Notes under the pieces: generated by a model | Told to the model about the DNA's origin: nothing | Database searches by the model: none | What the model saw: the letters and a program-made list of their open reading frames with translations, nothing else | Program-made: the position numbers and the translations under genes | From: Isochrysis galbana | Lineage: Eukaryota; Haptophyta; Isochrysidales; Isochrysidaceae | Assembly (NCBI GenBank): GCA_018136815.1 | Contig: CM030939.1 | Coordinates: 1,992,808 to 2,056,807 of the forward strand | Length of the DNA stretch: 64,000 nucleotides | Direction: 5' to 3' | Part shown: piece by piece, positions 28,255 to 38,560 of the stretch | How positions within the stretch are numbered: the stretch's first letter is position 1 | Layout of the letters: each line of letters starts with the position of its first letter

Positions 28255-28690
28255 TACTTTTATAAGTGGGGGTCAATGGGGGCCTCGCGCCCCCCTCCCT
28301 CCATCGCGCACACCCCCCGGGGTGGGCCCGTACAATCAACCCCAGCCCCTGCCCTTTGGCAGGGGCCGGGCAATCAACACTCTGGCCCAGACCCTAGTGG
28401 GCGCGGGCCGAGACTCGCACTCCCACGCCCAGCATGGGCCTGCCCTCGAGCTGACTCCCCCCCCTCCCCTGGTCGCCAGGCATACAGAGGCCACTGGGAG
28501 GCTCCAATGGCCAGCGTGGCAAGCGTGGGAGAGGCAGGGGGGGCCAGGGGCTGAGCGCCAGCCTCCATTACCCCCTGAGCTGCCCTTGCTGGCCCTCTGG
28601 GAGCCCCCAAAGGCCCTCTGAGAGCAGGCCGTGGCGCGCCGCATGGCGACGCGCCGCAGGGAGAGGGGTGGAGGAGAATGGAGAGAGGGA
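28255..28690 (+). mobile_element. Family B repeat, longer copy
   Basis: The head TATAAGTGGGGGTCAATGG is followed by a hairpin-prone GGGGGCC/GGCCCCC region and CCTTTGGCAGGGGCCGGGCAA. The body from GTCGCCAGGCATACAG through GAGAGGCAGG, CTGAGC-CCAGCCTCC and GCATGGCGACGCGCCGCAGG is shared with family A and with 41349-41800. Families A and B therefore look like variants of one superfamily with different heads and similar bodies. Confidence 0.7.
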
Positions 28691-29675
28691 GAGGGGGGGA
28701 TTTGCACCCCCCCCGATGGAGTGCGGTAAGAAACGGGCCCCGTTTGCGTTAGCAAACGGGCGAAGGGGGGCGGCTGGCGACAGGAGGGGGAGAAGAAGGG
28801 AGTGGCTCAAGACGTCCCTGTGGCAGGTATTGGGGGGCGCAGTCATTTATTTCTTCGAGGACTGCTCGCGGCGCGAGCTGTAAGGGCCGTTCTGCTTCTC
28901 GACTGAGGACACTTTTGCTTCGGCCTCCCAGGCCATGCCCTCCGCCTGCACCCCCTTAAGCGCTGCTCCGGCCGCCGCAGCGCCAAGCGGACGCGTAGGA
29001 AAGCCATGGCCACCCGCCCGCACCCCCCTTTCGCCGCCCCCGCACGGCAGAGACTCCGCTTATCCCCCCCGCCGCGCGGCCGCGGAGATTTGGACTCCCT
29101 TTTTTATGATCGCGAAGTAGTTTTATGATTTTCTAAGTAGTATCGTTTCTCCCCCTAACCACAACACACCCCCCCCGATGGAGCACCCAAGAAGGGGGCA
29201 CCCATCGCAAAGAGCGAGTGAGGGGGAGAGGCATAGGCCCAGGTCAGGATTTCGGAATTTTTTTTCAAAATTTGGGGGTGGTTTTTTTACAGATTTCGGG
29301 GCAAAATTTCGCAAAACTTGGAGGCTCCTGGCAGCGCCCTCGCAAAATTTGGGGGCTCCTGCAGCCCCCCTCCCCCCCCCCCCTCCCCATCACCCCGATC
29401 ACCCCATCCCCTATATCCATATCTAACTTAGGGGAAGGGGGGCTCCTACCTAGGGAGAAGGGCGGGGGGCGGGGGGGGTAGTAAGTAGTAAGGGCGGGAG
29501 GCGGGAGAGGGGAGAGCGTAGGGTGTAGGGTAGTAAGAGTAAAGGGCGGGAGAGGGGGGGTAAGAAAGGGCGGGAGAGGAGGGGTAGTAAAGGCGGGAGA
29601 GGGGGGGGAGCCGCGGGGGCGGCGGAGAGAAGAGAGCGAGAGGGCGCGATCCGCAGACCGCAAACCATCCTCGCC
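28691..29675. other. No gene; homopolymer-rich DNA
   Basis: Contains G/C homopolymer runs, an AT-rich patch near 29240-29300 with repeated CAAAATTT words, and a purine-rich tract (29450-29640) of imperfect GGCGGGAGAGGGG units. I see no coding frame worth calling. Confidence 0.4.
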
Positions 29676-30000
29676 ATGAGGCGCCACAGCCGCAAGAGGC
29701 GCCACACCGAGATCGTGGTGGACGAGTCCGAGGAGTCCGAGGAGGAGGAGCCTGCGGCAGCGATGGCAACGGCAACGGCAGCGGGAGTTGCTGCGACGGC
29801 GACTGCGACTGCAACATCTGCTGCAACAGCAACAACGGCAACGGCGACAGCGACAGCGACAGCTACGGCGACGCCGTTGGCGGGTGCGCAGTGGCAAGAG
29901 CTTTTTGCGCAAGCTCGAGCGGCCACGCAGGAAAAGGCCAGCGACTCTGAGGAAGACGCCGATGTGGCGCCAGCGTTGGCACCCATCGAGCGGAAGATGA
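29676..30000 (+). CDS. Low-complexity ORF, possible gene 5' end cut by a repeat
   Basis: Starts MRRHSRKRRHTEIVV, then an acidic stretch (DESEESEEEEPAAAM), then a long Ala/Thr repeat coded by GCAACGGC-type units (about residues 30-70), then PLAGAQWQELFAQARAATQE and ALAPIERKM. At 30000 the frame enters an inverted family C repeat and ends at 30110 in repeat sequence. The basic-then-acidic start looks like a genuine N-terminus, but no downstream exon is visible, so this may be a dead fragment. Confidence 0.25.
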
Positions 30001-30140
30001 GAGGAAGATCGGGATCGGAGGATCCCGATCGGACGGAGAGGGTGCAACCCGAAGGGAGACACGCGAAGGCGGGAAAACAAAGAGAGAGGGCCTCTCTTTG
30101 GGAAACCTAAAGGGCGGCTCTCCCCCTAACCACAACAAGA
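30000..30140 (-). repeat. Repeat family C, copy 2 (inverted)
   Basis: The reverse complement matches 10516-10665 over the GAGAGCCGCCCTTTAGG, GCCTTCGCGTGT, CCCTTCGGGTTGCA and GATCGGGATCCTCCGATC landmarks. It interrupts a low-complexity ORF. Confidence 0.65.
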
Positions 30141-31322
30141 AGTCTTGTTGAGTCTTGAGAGAGGGGGAGGGAGCGCGCTACATCGCGACGAGGGGCGAGG
30201 GGCCACGAGACACCACCTCACATCATTCACTCACCAACAAGAAAACTCCGAAAACTAACGCAACATCGCACAGACAAAAACAAATCAATCAATGAAACAA
30301 AGGACAACCAAACAAATTCGGCGTGCAATGCGGCGAGGCTTCGAGACAACTCATTGGCGAAAACAAAACTCTCTCAATTTTCAATTTTCTTTACACAACG
30401 CATGGGGAAGACACCGTGTGGTGGGCTTGGTGGAGCTGTGGCTGTGGAGTGACTTGGGCTTCCCGAGAGTGTATTTAGGCTTGTTTTGCGTTTTGCCGTT
30501 TTGGGGTTACGCTTCGTTCTTGGTTCTTGGGGCTCCCGGATGGGCCTGGGCCTGGGCCTGGGGCCCAAAGGGCATCGAATATGTGCTAGATGGGTTCCGG
30601 GGTTTCTACCGCTTTACTTTGATGTGTTTCCTCAATCCTGACTTTTTTATTTTTACTTCCTTAGTTAGAAGTTAAAGTAGTGTTTGACCGCCCTATACAC
30701 GTACACGTACGTAAATTACACGTGTACCGTAAATGTAAATATTTAGCATGCCTAGAATAAGAGGAATTGGCATGAATACGAGCAGTCAGGTACTCTCGCG
30801 GCAAGCTCTTCTTGGGTTGTATTCTGAATATTGAGCGTGGTGATTTGTGGCAGAAACAAACAACCGAGCACGCAAACGATTAATTATGGCAGAGGAATGG
30901 AGAGAGACCGCATGCTGCGGACACCACATATTAATGTTAACGCGTAGGAGAAGGTCATGCAGCGGCGGCCGCATTTCACTTTTCACTGCAACAAAGCACA
31001 GAAGACATTCGTGCAAGGATTCAACATATCAGGCCATAAATCGATAGACCGCACGGATTTCGTGGTGCATATCAAGATCCAACTGCCACGGCCTTGTGAG
31101 GAAAATTGCCTATCGAAGATTCCGTAGAACAGCAATTCTCATCGTGTCTATTTCGGAACACACGCGCCAACACTAGAATCTACACTCGATCTTCAGCACG
31201 AGGGCCAAGATTGGACGCAAAAACGTGTGATTTTCAACAATCGATATTGAGTGAAGACTGGGAAATGGTAAGACACCATGCCCTCTTGGGCATAAAGTCA
31301 CGTGCACGATCACTCAGAGGTC
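30141..31322. other. No gene recognised; AT-richer spacer
   Basis: Mixed sequence with no supported ORF. Near 30682 the words GTTTGACCGCCCTATAC resemble the complement of the edge of the family G MITE at 35083-35098 (GGGCGGTCAAAC), followed by palindromic ACACGTAC/GTACGT words, so a decayed MITE relative may lie here. Nothing else stands out. Confidence 0.35.
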
Positions 31323-31865
31323 CTAGTCGCCACTCTGCTTCGACTCCATCGAGTCGCCCACTTGGTCACCGAGCTCGGTGGCATGATCCAGCAGATCTGC
31401 AAGTGCGTCTACTGCCGAGTCTAGTTCTGGATCAGCTGCGACGCCTGCGCCTGAGCGGAAGAGATTGGCCACGAAGGCAAGGGCCGGATATACTGCATCG
31501 ACGAGGTAATCCAGTACTATCGGCTCATCCTTGTTCAGTAACTTGCCAAAGCTGTTTAGTGCCTTACGCAGCGGAGGATCAAGGTGCTCTCGGAACCAGT
31601 CGGCAGCGTTATTCGTCCCGTCCGCAGTGCCATTCAGACATGCTCCAAAGCCATCGCTCCAACAGTCCGCATTCAGCCCATGCTGCAGAGTCTTGATGGC
31701 GTCCTGCGCCCCGTTATTCACAGCGCTGAGCGCGCCCCCGGCACCCCTCGGTTCAAGCTGATGCAGCGGCGCAGCGAGAGTTACCACCGCGAGGCTCAGG
31801 AGAGGGAGAGCGGTCGTGCAGGACATCATGCTGTCGGCTGTCACGCTCAGGAGCAAGGCGGACAC
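31323..31865 (-). CDS. Small secreted protein, unknown
   Basis: An intronless minus-strand ORF of 180 residues. The N-terminus (MMSCTTALPLLSLAVVTLAA from the second Met pair) is a good signal peptide with a plausible cleavage after the Ala pair, so the mature protein of about 150 residues should enter the secretory pathway. The mature part is acidic and helical (AVNNGAQDAIKTLQHGLN; LDSAVDALADLLDHATELGD). It has only two Cys residues (CWSDGFGAC), which could form one disulfide, and one NGT glycosylation sequon. No family is recognised. The first Met at 31865 adds 12 residues; either start keeps the signal. Confidence 0.6.
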   Translation of the reverse strand: MSALLLSVTADSMMSCTTALPLLSLAVVTLAAPLHQLEPRGAGGALSAVNNGAQDAIKTLQHGLNADCWSDGFGACLNGTADGTNNAADWFREHLDPPLRKALNSFGKLLNKDEPIVLDYLVDAVYPALAFVANLFRSGAGVAADPELDSAVDALADLLDHATELGDQVGDSMESKQSGD

Positions 31866-32230
31866 ACGGACTCCTTTCCGGAAAAGAGAGCCGCACGACC
31901 AAGGATCTTCCCGTACTCCTAGCGCTAAAGGGTAAGTTAAAATTAAATTTCATAGTAGTAATATTCTCTCCACGACGCTATAAGTTCTAACGCTCGGCCC
32001 ATCGAGCCCTTTTGTTAGTTGCGAGGAGGCGTGTGGGTTTGGCGGCCGGGTCGGTTGAAGCGAGGGGGGAGGCGGGTGGGGTGGAGGGGAGGGGGGCGGA
32101 GGGGGCGAGGGGAAGCGAGAAGAGGTGCGGCGGCTGCAGAGTGGGCTGTTGGAGGAGGTGAGTGGCAGGAGGCGGGAGAGAAGTCAGGGCCACAGGCCGC
32201 GTCCCCTCACGTACTCCTCCCGGCTGCGTG
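31866..32230. other. Divergent upstream region, secreted protein and kinesin
   Basis: About 365 bp separate the divergent starts at 31865 (minus) and 32231 (plus). The half near the kinesin is a G-rich tract (about 32040-32200). It probably holds both promoters. No specific motif is claimed. Confidence 0.35.
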
Positions 32231-34743
32231 ATGCGTGTGAGGGTATGCGTGCGCGTGCGGCCGCTGCTGCCCCACCAGCAGGCGCGAGGAGACAAGTCGA
32301 CACTCTTGCAGGTCGAGCCCGCGTGCGTACACCTCGCCCAGACGAAGGGAGGCCACGCATCCTACGCGGTCGACGGCGCCTCAGCCGCGGTGCTCGGTGA
32401 TGAGCAGTCACAAGAGGGCTTCTATCGGCTGTGCGAGATTGACAACCTGGTTGATGCTGTGACCAAAGGGTTCCACGCCACCGTATTCGCCTATGGACAG
32501 ACAGGCTCCGGCAAGACCTTCACGATGGAAGGATTTGAATATTTGCCGGCGGCCAACGGCAAGGCGCCACAGGTCGATATTGAGGGCACACCGCCCACCC
32601 GCCTTGGCATTGTACCACGTGCCGTGCGTCAGCTCTTTGCGAGGGTCGATGCGGAGAACGCTAAGGGGGGCTCAAAAGTACGCGTCATGTGTTCCTATGT
32701 CCAGATCTACAAGGAGCAGGTGTGTGCCTGGCGCTTGCCAAAGAGGCCAGACGACTCGCTTCGGCCTACATGTTCAGTGTACAAAGTCTTGATTTTTGTC
32801 CGAAGACCCATGGGGGCTTTCTTTGTGCAGTGTTAGATCTTCCCGGACCAAAACTGGAATGCACACCCCGCCTTCAGGTTCTTGACCTCTTAAATCCGGC
32901 TACATCCACGGGCCCGAACGGTGCACCCCGTGGGCTGAAGCTTCGCTGGTCTGCGGCGCGCGAGTTCTACTGCGAAAACCTGTTCATTGAGGAGGCAAAT
33001 GATGCCAACCATGCGCTTTCTCTCTTCGAGAGTGGCGTACAGCACAAGCGAATGGCAGAGACACGGATGAACGCGGCATCCTCACGCTCGCACTGCATGT
33101 TTACTCTGAGTGTGCAAGTCGAGGATCCAGCCGATGCGGCGTCATATACGCAAGAAGGCCGCCTCACACTCGTCGATTTGGCAGGTTCCGAGAGACAAAG
33201 TGCACTACTTGATGCGCAGTCCAAATCGGCAATCCAGGACAGTGTGGAGATCAATAAATCGCTTTTCACTTTGCGCAAGGTTATCTTAGCTCTCTCCGAA
33301 GGCAAGGGGGGTGTCGGACACGTACCATACCGAGATTCGACGCTCACGAGGCTCCTCAAGCGCTCACTCGGCGGCTCTTGTCACACTCTCATGATCGCGT
33401 GCCTGTCTCCCGCAGATGTTCATGTTGATGAAAATCACTCGACATTAGCGTATGCAACGAGGGCACGCGCCATCACCAACGTGCCTATCGTCAATCTCGA
33501 CCCTCGTGCGGTGAAGATGCGCGCTCTCCAACAGGAGGTTGCGACCCTCAAGACTGAAATCGCGAGGTTGATTCAGATCATACAGCTAGGCGGGGCAAAC
33601 ATCCCACCTGAAGTGCTCGCGCAGCTCAGCGCACTTGCGGAAGGTGGGAACGTAGGCGGTGTTAAAATGTCCGTGGAGAGTTCGGTGGCAGCGGCTTCGG
33701 CAGGCGCGGCGTCAAATCCCCGCTCGCAGTCTTCTTGCTCCCCTGATGCGAAAACGATTCCAACGGCCGATCAGGGGCGTGCGATGCCATCACGTGAACA
33801 AGTGGCGGCCGCCACAATGCAAGCGCTTGCGTCTGCGCCGCGGCACGGGAGGGCTGACGCTGGCAGCTCTGGCAGTGCTGCTGGGAGCGGTGGGGCAGTC
33901 AGTATTGCAGTCCAGCAGGCACTCGAGCTCTCTAGACAGCTAGCCGCCACAAATGGCAAGCTTCGGAAAGCATTTGATGCACTTGAGGAGCAGCATGAAG
34001 AGACCACTCGCGCGCATGCTGCGCTCATGGAGGAGAACGTGACGTTGCGGGAACGCCTCTCTCTCGCTGAGTTGACCCTTGCAATGGAATCGTATCCAAC
34101 TGCACTGCCAGATTCACTCCTTGCTGTCGTACAGACCAAGCTGAGGCAAGCTGCCTTGGAGGTCGTACAGCTGCGAGCGGAAAATGCCGCTCTGAGAGAT
34201 CAGGCTGCGGCAAACCCACTGGCAATGCCGGCATCTTCTGAATGCAATGCCCACCCGCCAGCTCGCGATGTCTACGCTGGCCTCTATTCCAACGGCACGA
34301 GCGGCGGGAACAACTTCTCGAAGCGTCCATCCGCGATGGATCGTGGCACGCGCGGAAGCAGCACTCGACGCCCCTCTCGTGGCATGACGACTCCGAGTAC
34401 CCGTGAGGAACAACTGCTCTTGCCCCCTGAGCCAGTTGGTCCATCGCGCAGCGTCCTGTCGTCAACGGGGGTGTTCAATCTGGCGGCGCTATCTGCCTTC
34501 GACGTTCCTCCACCCCCCACACCCGGAAGCGCTCTGGTGCCACCTCCACCGTCCCTCGAGGAGCTCGTCGGAAGTAGCACTCCGCAATGGATTGGGGCGC
34601 CTACCCGCACAATGCCACGCCTGGTGCAACCGGCCTCAACATTCAAAGAACTTGATGAATTATCGGCATTGCTCCGGAAGAAGGCTGCGCTTAAAGCGGA
34701 GAGGCCGAACACAGCATCAGTCGCGGGCGGGGCATCTAGGTAG
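32231..34743 (+). CDS. Kinesin with N-terminal motor domain
   Basis: Two exons (32231-32719 and 32878-34743, phase 0; donor GTGTGT, acceptor TTCAG) encode about 784 residues. The motor starts at once with RVRVCVRVRPLL. The P-loop is GQTGSGKT at residues 89-96, switch I is NAASSRSH from about residue 228, and switch II is DLAGSER from residue 263, followed by VPYRDSTLTRLLK. Kinesins use ATP to move along or depolymerise microtubules. After the motor come VNLDPRAVKMRALQQEV and short coiled coils (about residues 385-410 and 530-600), then a Ser/Pro-rich tail without a recognisable cargo domain. The neck placement after the motor predicts plus-end movement, if motile. I do not assign a subfamily. 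The 158-bp intron falls between the IYKEQ and VLDLLNP motor segments. Confidence 0.92.
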
Positions 34744-34852
34744 CCACCACCAAGACACAGGGATGTGAAGGATGCTGTAGTGGACGAGAACGCTAAGTGA
34801 GCGGACGCGAGGACACTCTATTGCCGCACCTCGACGAGGTGGTGGGCAGTGG

Positions 34853-34888
34853 GTAGTATGTAGTATGTAGTATGTAGTATGTAGTATA
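34853..34888. repeat. (GTAGTAT)n microsatellite
   Basis: Five imperfect tandem copies of the heptamer GTAGTAT just downstream of the kinesin gene. Confidence 0.8.
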
Positions 34889-34918
34889 GTGCACAAAGCA
34901 TGAATGAAGCATGCGCCC

Positions 34919-35082
34919 CTAGCGATGGGAGATACGGTGCTGGGGCCTGCGAATACGGCCGAAATACGGATGTATTTGGTCTTTGCAAATACATTCGAGG
35001 CCTACAGCATCCAGGACGCGCTTCAAATACAGCTAAATACATGTGTATTTGGCCTCTTGCCAAATACGGTAAATATGTAGGG
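34919..35082 (-). mobile_element. Family G MITE relative (inverted)
   Basis: The reverse complement matches 4400-4576 in order: CCGTATTTGGC-AGAGGCCAAATAC, TGTATTT-GCTGTATTTG, AGCGCGTCCTGG, TAGGCCTCGAATGTATTTG, GCAGGCCCCAGCACCGTAT and CCCATC. The terminal repeats are less perfect than in the 4383-4576 copy, so this copy is older. Confidence 0.7.
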
Positions 35083-35425
35083 CGGTCAAACAGGGGCGCT
35101 TTTTAACTACTAGTGAGAAAAAACTTTCAATGGCCTCGCCTCATTATCTTATGATTGGGGTGACTACACATTAAAGCCCCCTTTATCGGACATCACCTGC
35201 TGAATTAAAGACCAAAAGCGTTCAATTATCCCCATCCCTGCTAACACCTTTTGTTGTCACCTGGAGGTTACTTGACACTTCACATGTTGAAGCCTACCAA
35301 CACACAAACAGTATCACAGCCGCCCTAGCCTAGTGTCATGGCGCTAGGCCAAAGTGGTTGTGTTCGGGCGGCGGGCGTTTAGAGTGGTCTTGTGCCCGCA
35401 TCGCGTTTTCGTATGACGTAAGATA
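35083..35425. other. Spacer, nothing recognised
   Basis: AT-richer DNA between the MITE and the 3' end of SKP1. It probably contains SKP1 3' UTR sequence. No other feature is seen. Confidence 0.3.
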
Positions 35426-36064
35426 TTAGTTGTCAGGAAAAAGCTCGTTCTGTGCACGGGTCTCTTCCTCCTCTTGAGGCGTGAGGTCATTCTTGATATT
35501 GAAGCGTTCACGGATCTGCTCAGGTGTCTTGTCCTTGATCTCCTCTGCCACCGTCGTGCACATCAAGTCAAGAAGTGGTTTGATGTTGAGAAAGTTCGAT
35601 GCAACGATCAATCCAAAGAGCATGTCGTCGTCCACCTTGGCATATTTCGTATCCCATGCCTTTTGTTCCTCTGTCGTTTGGGCACCGTGATGGTGGTATG
35701 TGCACTACTCAAGAACCTTGTTTGTAGAGGGGAAAAGGGAGAGTCAAACCTCCAAAGTGGCGCAGCCTTGCAACCTCCATCCATAGCGCACCTTGCTGAG
35801 TACCTTGCTATCGATTGTTGGTAATTTTACATCATGATTATCGCCTCCAGTATCCTCGACCATGTCCTTGATGAATTCAGATTGAAAGGCGACTTCTTTG
35901 AGTACCTTGAAGTTGTGATTATCACTGGATACGAGAGTTTGATTCGAACGGGGGTGCACAAAAAGGCAGGGAGAAATCAGGAGGCACGACGGAGGTAGAG
36001 GTGGCGCAAGGAACCCTAGAGTGTGCCCAAGGAGACACAGAGGCTCTGGAGGATGTGCGGGCAA
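35426..36064 (-). CDS. SKP1: SKP1, SCF ubiquitin-ligase adaptor
   Basis: A minus-strand gene. The last exon is 35426-35704 and the preceding one ends at 35792; the intron is 35705-35791 (donor GTGCGC, acceptor GTAG, phase 0). Skp1 landmarks are [16 protein letters not shown] at the N-terminus, [13 protein letters not shown] at the junction, [15 protein letters not shown] (the conserved WD before the helix), [15 protein letters not shown], and the F-box-binding C-terminus [17 protein letters not shown]. Skp1 bridges cullin-1 and F-box proteins in SCF ligases. The 5' end is uncertain: an in-frame Met at 36064 would add about 44 poorly conserved residues before the homologous part, so an upstream first exon that I cannot place is the alternative. 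A minisatellite and a family A insertion lie just upstream. Confidence 0.88.
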
Positions 36065-36296
36065 GGAGACACAGAGGCCGTCGATGTGTGCAAGGAGGAA
36101 ACCGAGAACGCTTCACATGGGTATGAGATCTAGATCCCCGCATAGGGAGGCAGTAGAAAAGTCACCGCGGGCGCGATGACTCCGCGTGCATGGATATCCA
36201 CTGTTTTCTACTGTGGGACGGTTTCGCACAGACCCTAAAACAATTTCGTCAAGAGTATTCTTTTTACTCGGCAAGACAATCTTGCAGAGAGTTGGG

Positions 36297-36442
36297 CAGT
36301 TGTGGATGCAGGGGCAGTTGTGGATGCAGGGGCAGTTGTGGATGCAGGGGCAGTTGTGGATGCAGGGGCAGTTGTGGATGCAGGGGCAGTTGTGGATGCA
36401 GGGGCAGTTGTGGATGCAGGGGCAGTTGTGGATGCAGGGGCA
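36297..36442 (+). repeat. 18-bp minisatellite, left block
   Basis: About eight copies of GTTGTGGATGCAGGGGCA. The array is continuous in sequence with the right block at 37192-37572; the family A element separates the two. Confidence 0.93.
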
Positions 36443-37190
36443 CAACTAAGTTTATACTTGGTTGCCCCATGGGGGGGCACGAGCCCCCCCCTCTCTCCAC
36501 TCCTCCCCTGCCATGGGGGAGGAACCACCCATCCTCCTGGCACGCCTGATGGCTTGCCAGGAGGCCACTGCCCTACTGACCCACTCCCTTCCCCACAGGC
36601 TCGCCCCATTCGCCCATCCTGGCCCCTCGTGGCCAGCCCATTGCTCCAACCCCCCCTCCCCCCTTGGTCGACAGGCAGACAGGTGCAGATTGGGGGCCCC
36701 AGAGGCTCAGGAGCGCCAGCGAGGGAGAGGCAGGGGAGACCAGGGCCCAGTCCCAGCCTCCTCTGCCCCCAGAGCTGGCCTCCATGAGCCTCCAGGGGTC
36801 GCCAGCAGGCAGCTGCAGGCCTGCCGCAGGCGCGCCATCGCGCGTGCCGCAGGAGAGGGGAGAGAGAGCGCGGAGAAGGGGGTGGGCGGAGCGAGAGCTC
36901 CGCTCACCGAAAAATAGGTAAGTCCCGCTCCTGTTTACAGGATAAGTCGGGGCTGAGACCGCCGCCCACTCGGAGACACAGGAGGAAGGGGGGGAATGAT
37001 CACCGGGGGGGGGCGCGGGCCACCGGACCATATCTAAGCCCTTCACCCCTATCCCCCTAGTAGTGCACGGGGGGAGTCGCCTTATGGCGGGGGGAGAAGG
37101 GCCGGGGAAGTGGGGGTGTAGAAAGTCTCCTACGTGAGTAGAAAGTAGAGGGTCCACGGCCGCGTGTGCGGTGAGACTATTAAAAGGTTT
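36443..37190 (+). mobile_element. Family A structured repeat, full-length copy in minisatellite
   Basis: Starts CAACTAAGTTTATACTTGG and ends GACTATTAAAAGGTTT, collinear with 3162-3917. The three head hairpins are conserved. The 16-bp word TGTGGATGCAGGGGCA lies directly before (36427-36442) and after (37192-37207). Since it is also the array unit, the duplication is consistent with, but not proven by, the flanks. The insertion splits the minisatellite into blocks of about 8 and 21 units. Confidence 0.78.
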
Positions 37191-37191
37191 A

Positions 37192-37572
37192 TGTGGATGC
37201 AGGGGCAGTTGTGGATGCAGGGGCAGTTGTGGATGCAGGGGCAGTTGTGGATGCAGGGGCAGTTGTGGATGCAGGGGCAGTTGTGGATGCAGGGGCAGTT
37301 GTGGATGCAGGGGCAGTTGTGGATGCAGGGGCAGTTGTGGATGCAGGGGCAGTTGTGGATGCAGGGGCAGTTGTGGATGCAGGGGCAGTTGTGGATGCAG
37401 GGGCAGTTGTGGATGCAGGGGCAGTTGTGGATGCAGGGGCAGTTGTGGATGCAGGGGCAGTTGTGGATGCAGGGGCAGTTGTGGATGCAGGGGCAGTTGT
37501 GGATGCAGGGGCAGTTGTGGATGCAGGGGCAGTTGTGGATACAGGGGCAGTTGTGGATACAGGGGCAGTTGG
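37192..37572 (+). repeat. 18-bp minisatellite, right block
   Basis: About 21 copies of the same unit. They are nearly identical, except that the last two carry GGATACAGG instead of GGATGCAGG. Both outer edges of the array read TTGGGCAGTTGT. Confidence 0.93.
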
Positions 37573-37574
37573 GC

Positions 37575-38004
37575 AGTTGTATCCAGAGGAAGTTATTATG
37601 AAGGCGGAAGAGCTTGTTACAAAACAATTTTTAAGAGATTCACACCTAGACACTCTAACGGCGACATCCCGGCGATGTACGCCGGAGTGAGATGGGAAGA
37701 CCCGCAGCCGGCCCTAGAGAGAGATAAGGTAGCAACCAATGACTCCGCGATTTTGGCTTCGTTGCGGAGCTACTATGTATGGCTTTTCAGCGAAAAGATC
37801 TCTCAAGGCGCGGAGCCCCTCCTTCATGCGCTAAGGCAGCGTCAGATACCGACGAGTCATAGGTCCTTCTTGGACAAGCCCATCGGCTACTCGGAGATCA
37901 TTAGGGCTATACGTCAAATGGCGAAAGCTAAATCCACGGGCATGAAGACTTTACCTAGGTCAGAATTTTGCATGTGGCATCTCCTCATGGTATGTGATAT
38001 GTGA
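37575..38004 (+). pseudogene. LINE (non-LTR) reverse-transcriptase fragment, N-terminal side
   Basis: The frame that reaches the stop before 38005 encodes about 140 residues after the array. Its end has the linker that precedes the RT fingers in non-LTR elements: SFLDKPIGYSEIIRAIRQMA, then KAKSTGMKTLPRSEF, which matches the usual pattern of a helix followed by K-SPG-DGLP-EFY. In the conserved SPG and DG positions it reads STG and K, and there is no palm domain, so it is truncated and probably dead. Confidence 0.6.
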
Positions 38005-38125
38005 GGATATGGGCATAATAACCATGGGCTCAATCTCAAGCGTTGCTTAGACTTAGAAGTAAAAGGTTGTTAGCAAGGTGTTGCCCCTTCACCGTGTAGT
38101 CGGCCATTGATTAATTAACTTCTTA

Positions 38126-38160
38126 ATAGTCTCACCGCACACGCGGCCGTGGACGAATTG
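38126..38160 (-). repeat. Family A 3'-terminal fragment (inverted)
   Basis: The reverse complement reads TCCACGGCCGCGTGTGCGG then TGAGACTATTAA, matching the last ~40 bases of the family A copy at 37150-37184. Only the 3' tip is present. Confidence 0.6.
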
Positions 38161-38368
38161 GGCAGACCCATAGGGTCTGAGGGCAATGAGGAAGGGGCGA
38201 AGCGCCGGCGGCAGGCGCGGCGGAGGAGACGACTTCAGAGATACTGACGGGCTGCTGAAGCCCGTCAGCAGAGGAAGGCGGCGCAGGCGGGCTTGATCGA
38301 GGGCGAGGATGCGAGGACGGCGGCGAAAGCGACATCGAGCGAGCGGCGAGAGGCGAGGGCGAGCGAGG

Positions 38369-38560
38369 GGAGGCGGCTTGCCTTCATTTGGTCTCCTTTT
38401 CCTCCGGTTTCTTCCCCTCCCGCGGGGAGTCTCACCCTACCATGAGCCCCCCCGCGAGCACCCCGAAGGGGAGCACCACGTACGCGACGAGAACGGCGTC
38501 ACCTTGGCTCGGCATGAGGGATCGTCCCGAGAGGGCCTCTTGCCTTCTTCTGCTGCTTGG
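38369..38560 (+). repeat. Repeat family F, copy 2
   Basis: Matches 2230-2420 from GGCTTGCCTTCATTTGGTCT onward, with an extra GTTTCTTCCCCTCCCGCGG segment. A hairpin (CTGACGGGCT/AGCCCGTCAG) lies about 120 bp upstream. Confidence 0.6.

Noticed and set aside
36297..37572. CRISPR array
   Set aside because: The units are directly abutting with no unique spacers, and the DNA is eukaryotic.
37164..37601. Long ORFs in all frames through the 18-bp array (for example repeated MQGQLW or VVDAGA units)
   Set aside because: An 18-bp unit is a multiple of three without stops, so every frame is open. There are no start context or flanking domains, so no coding claim.
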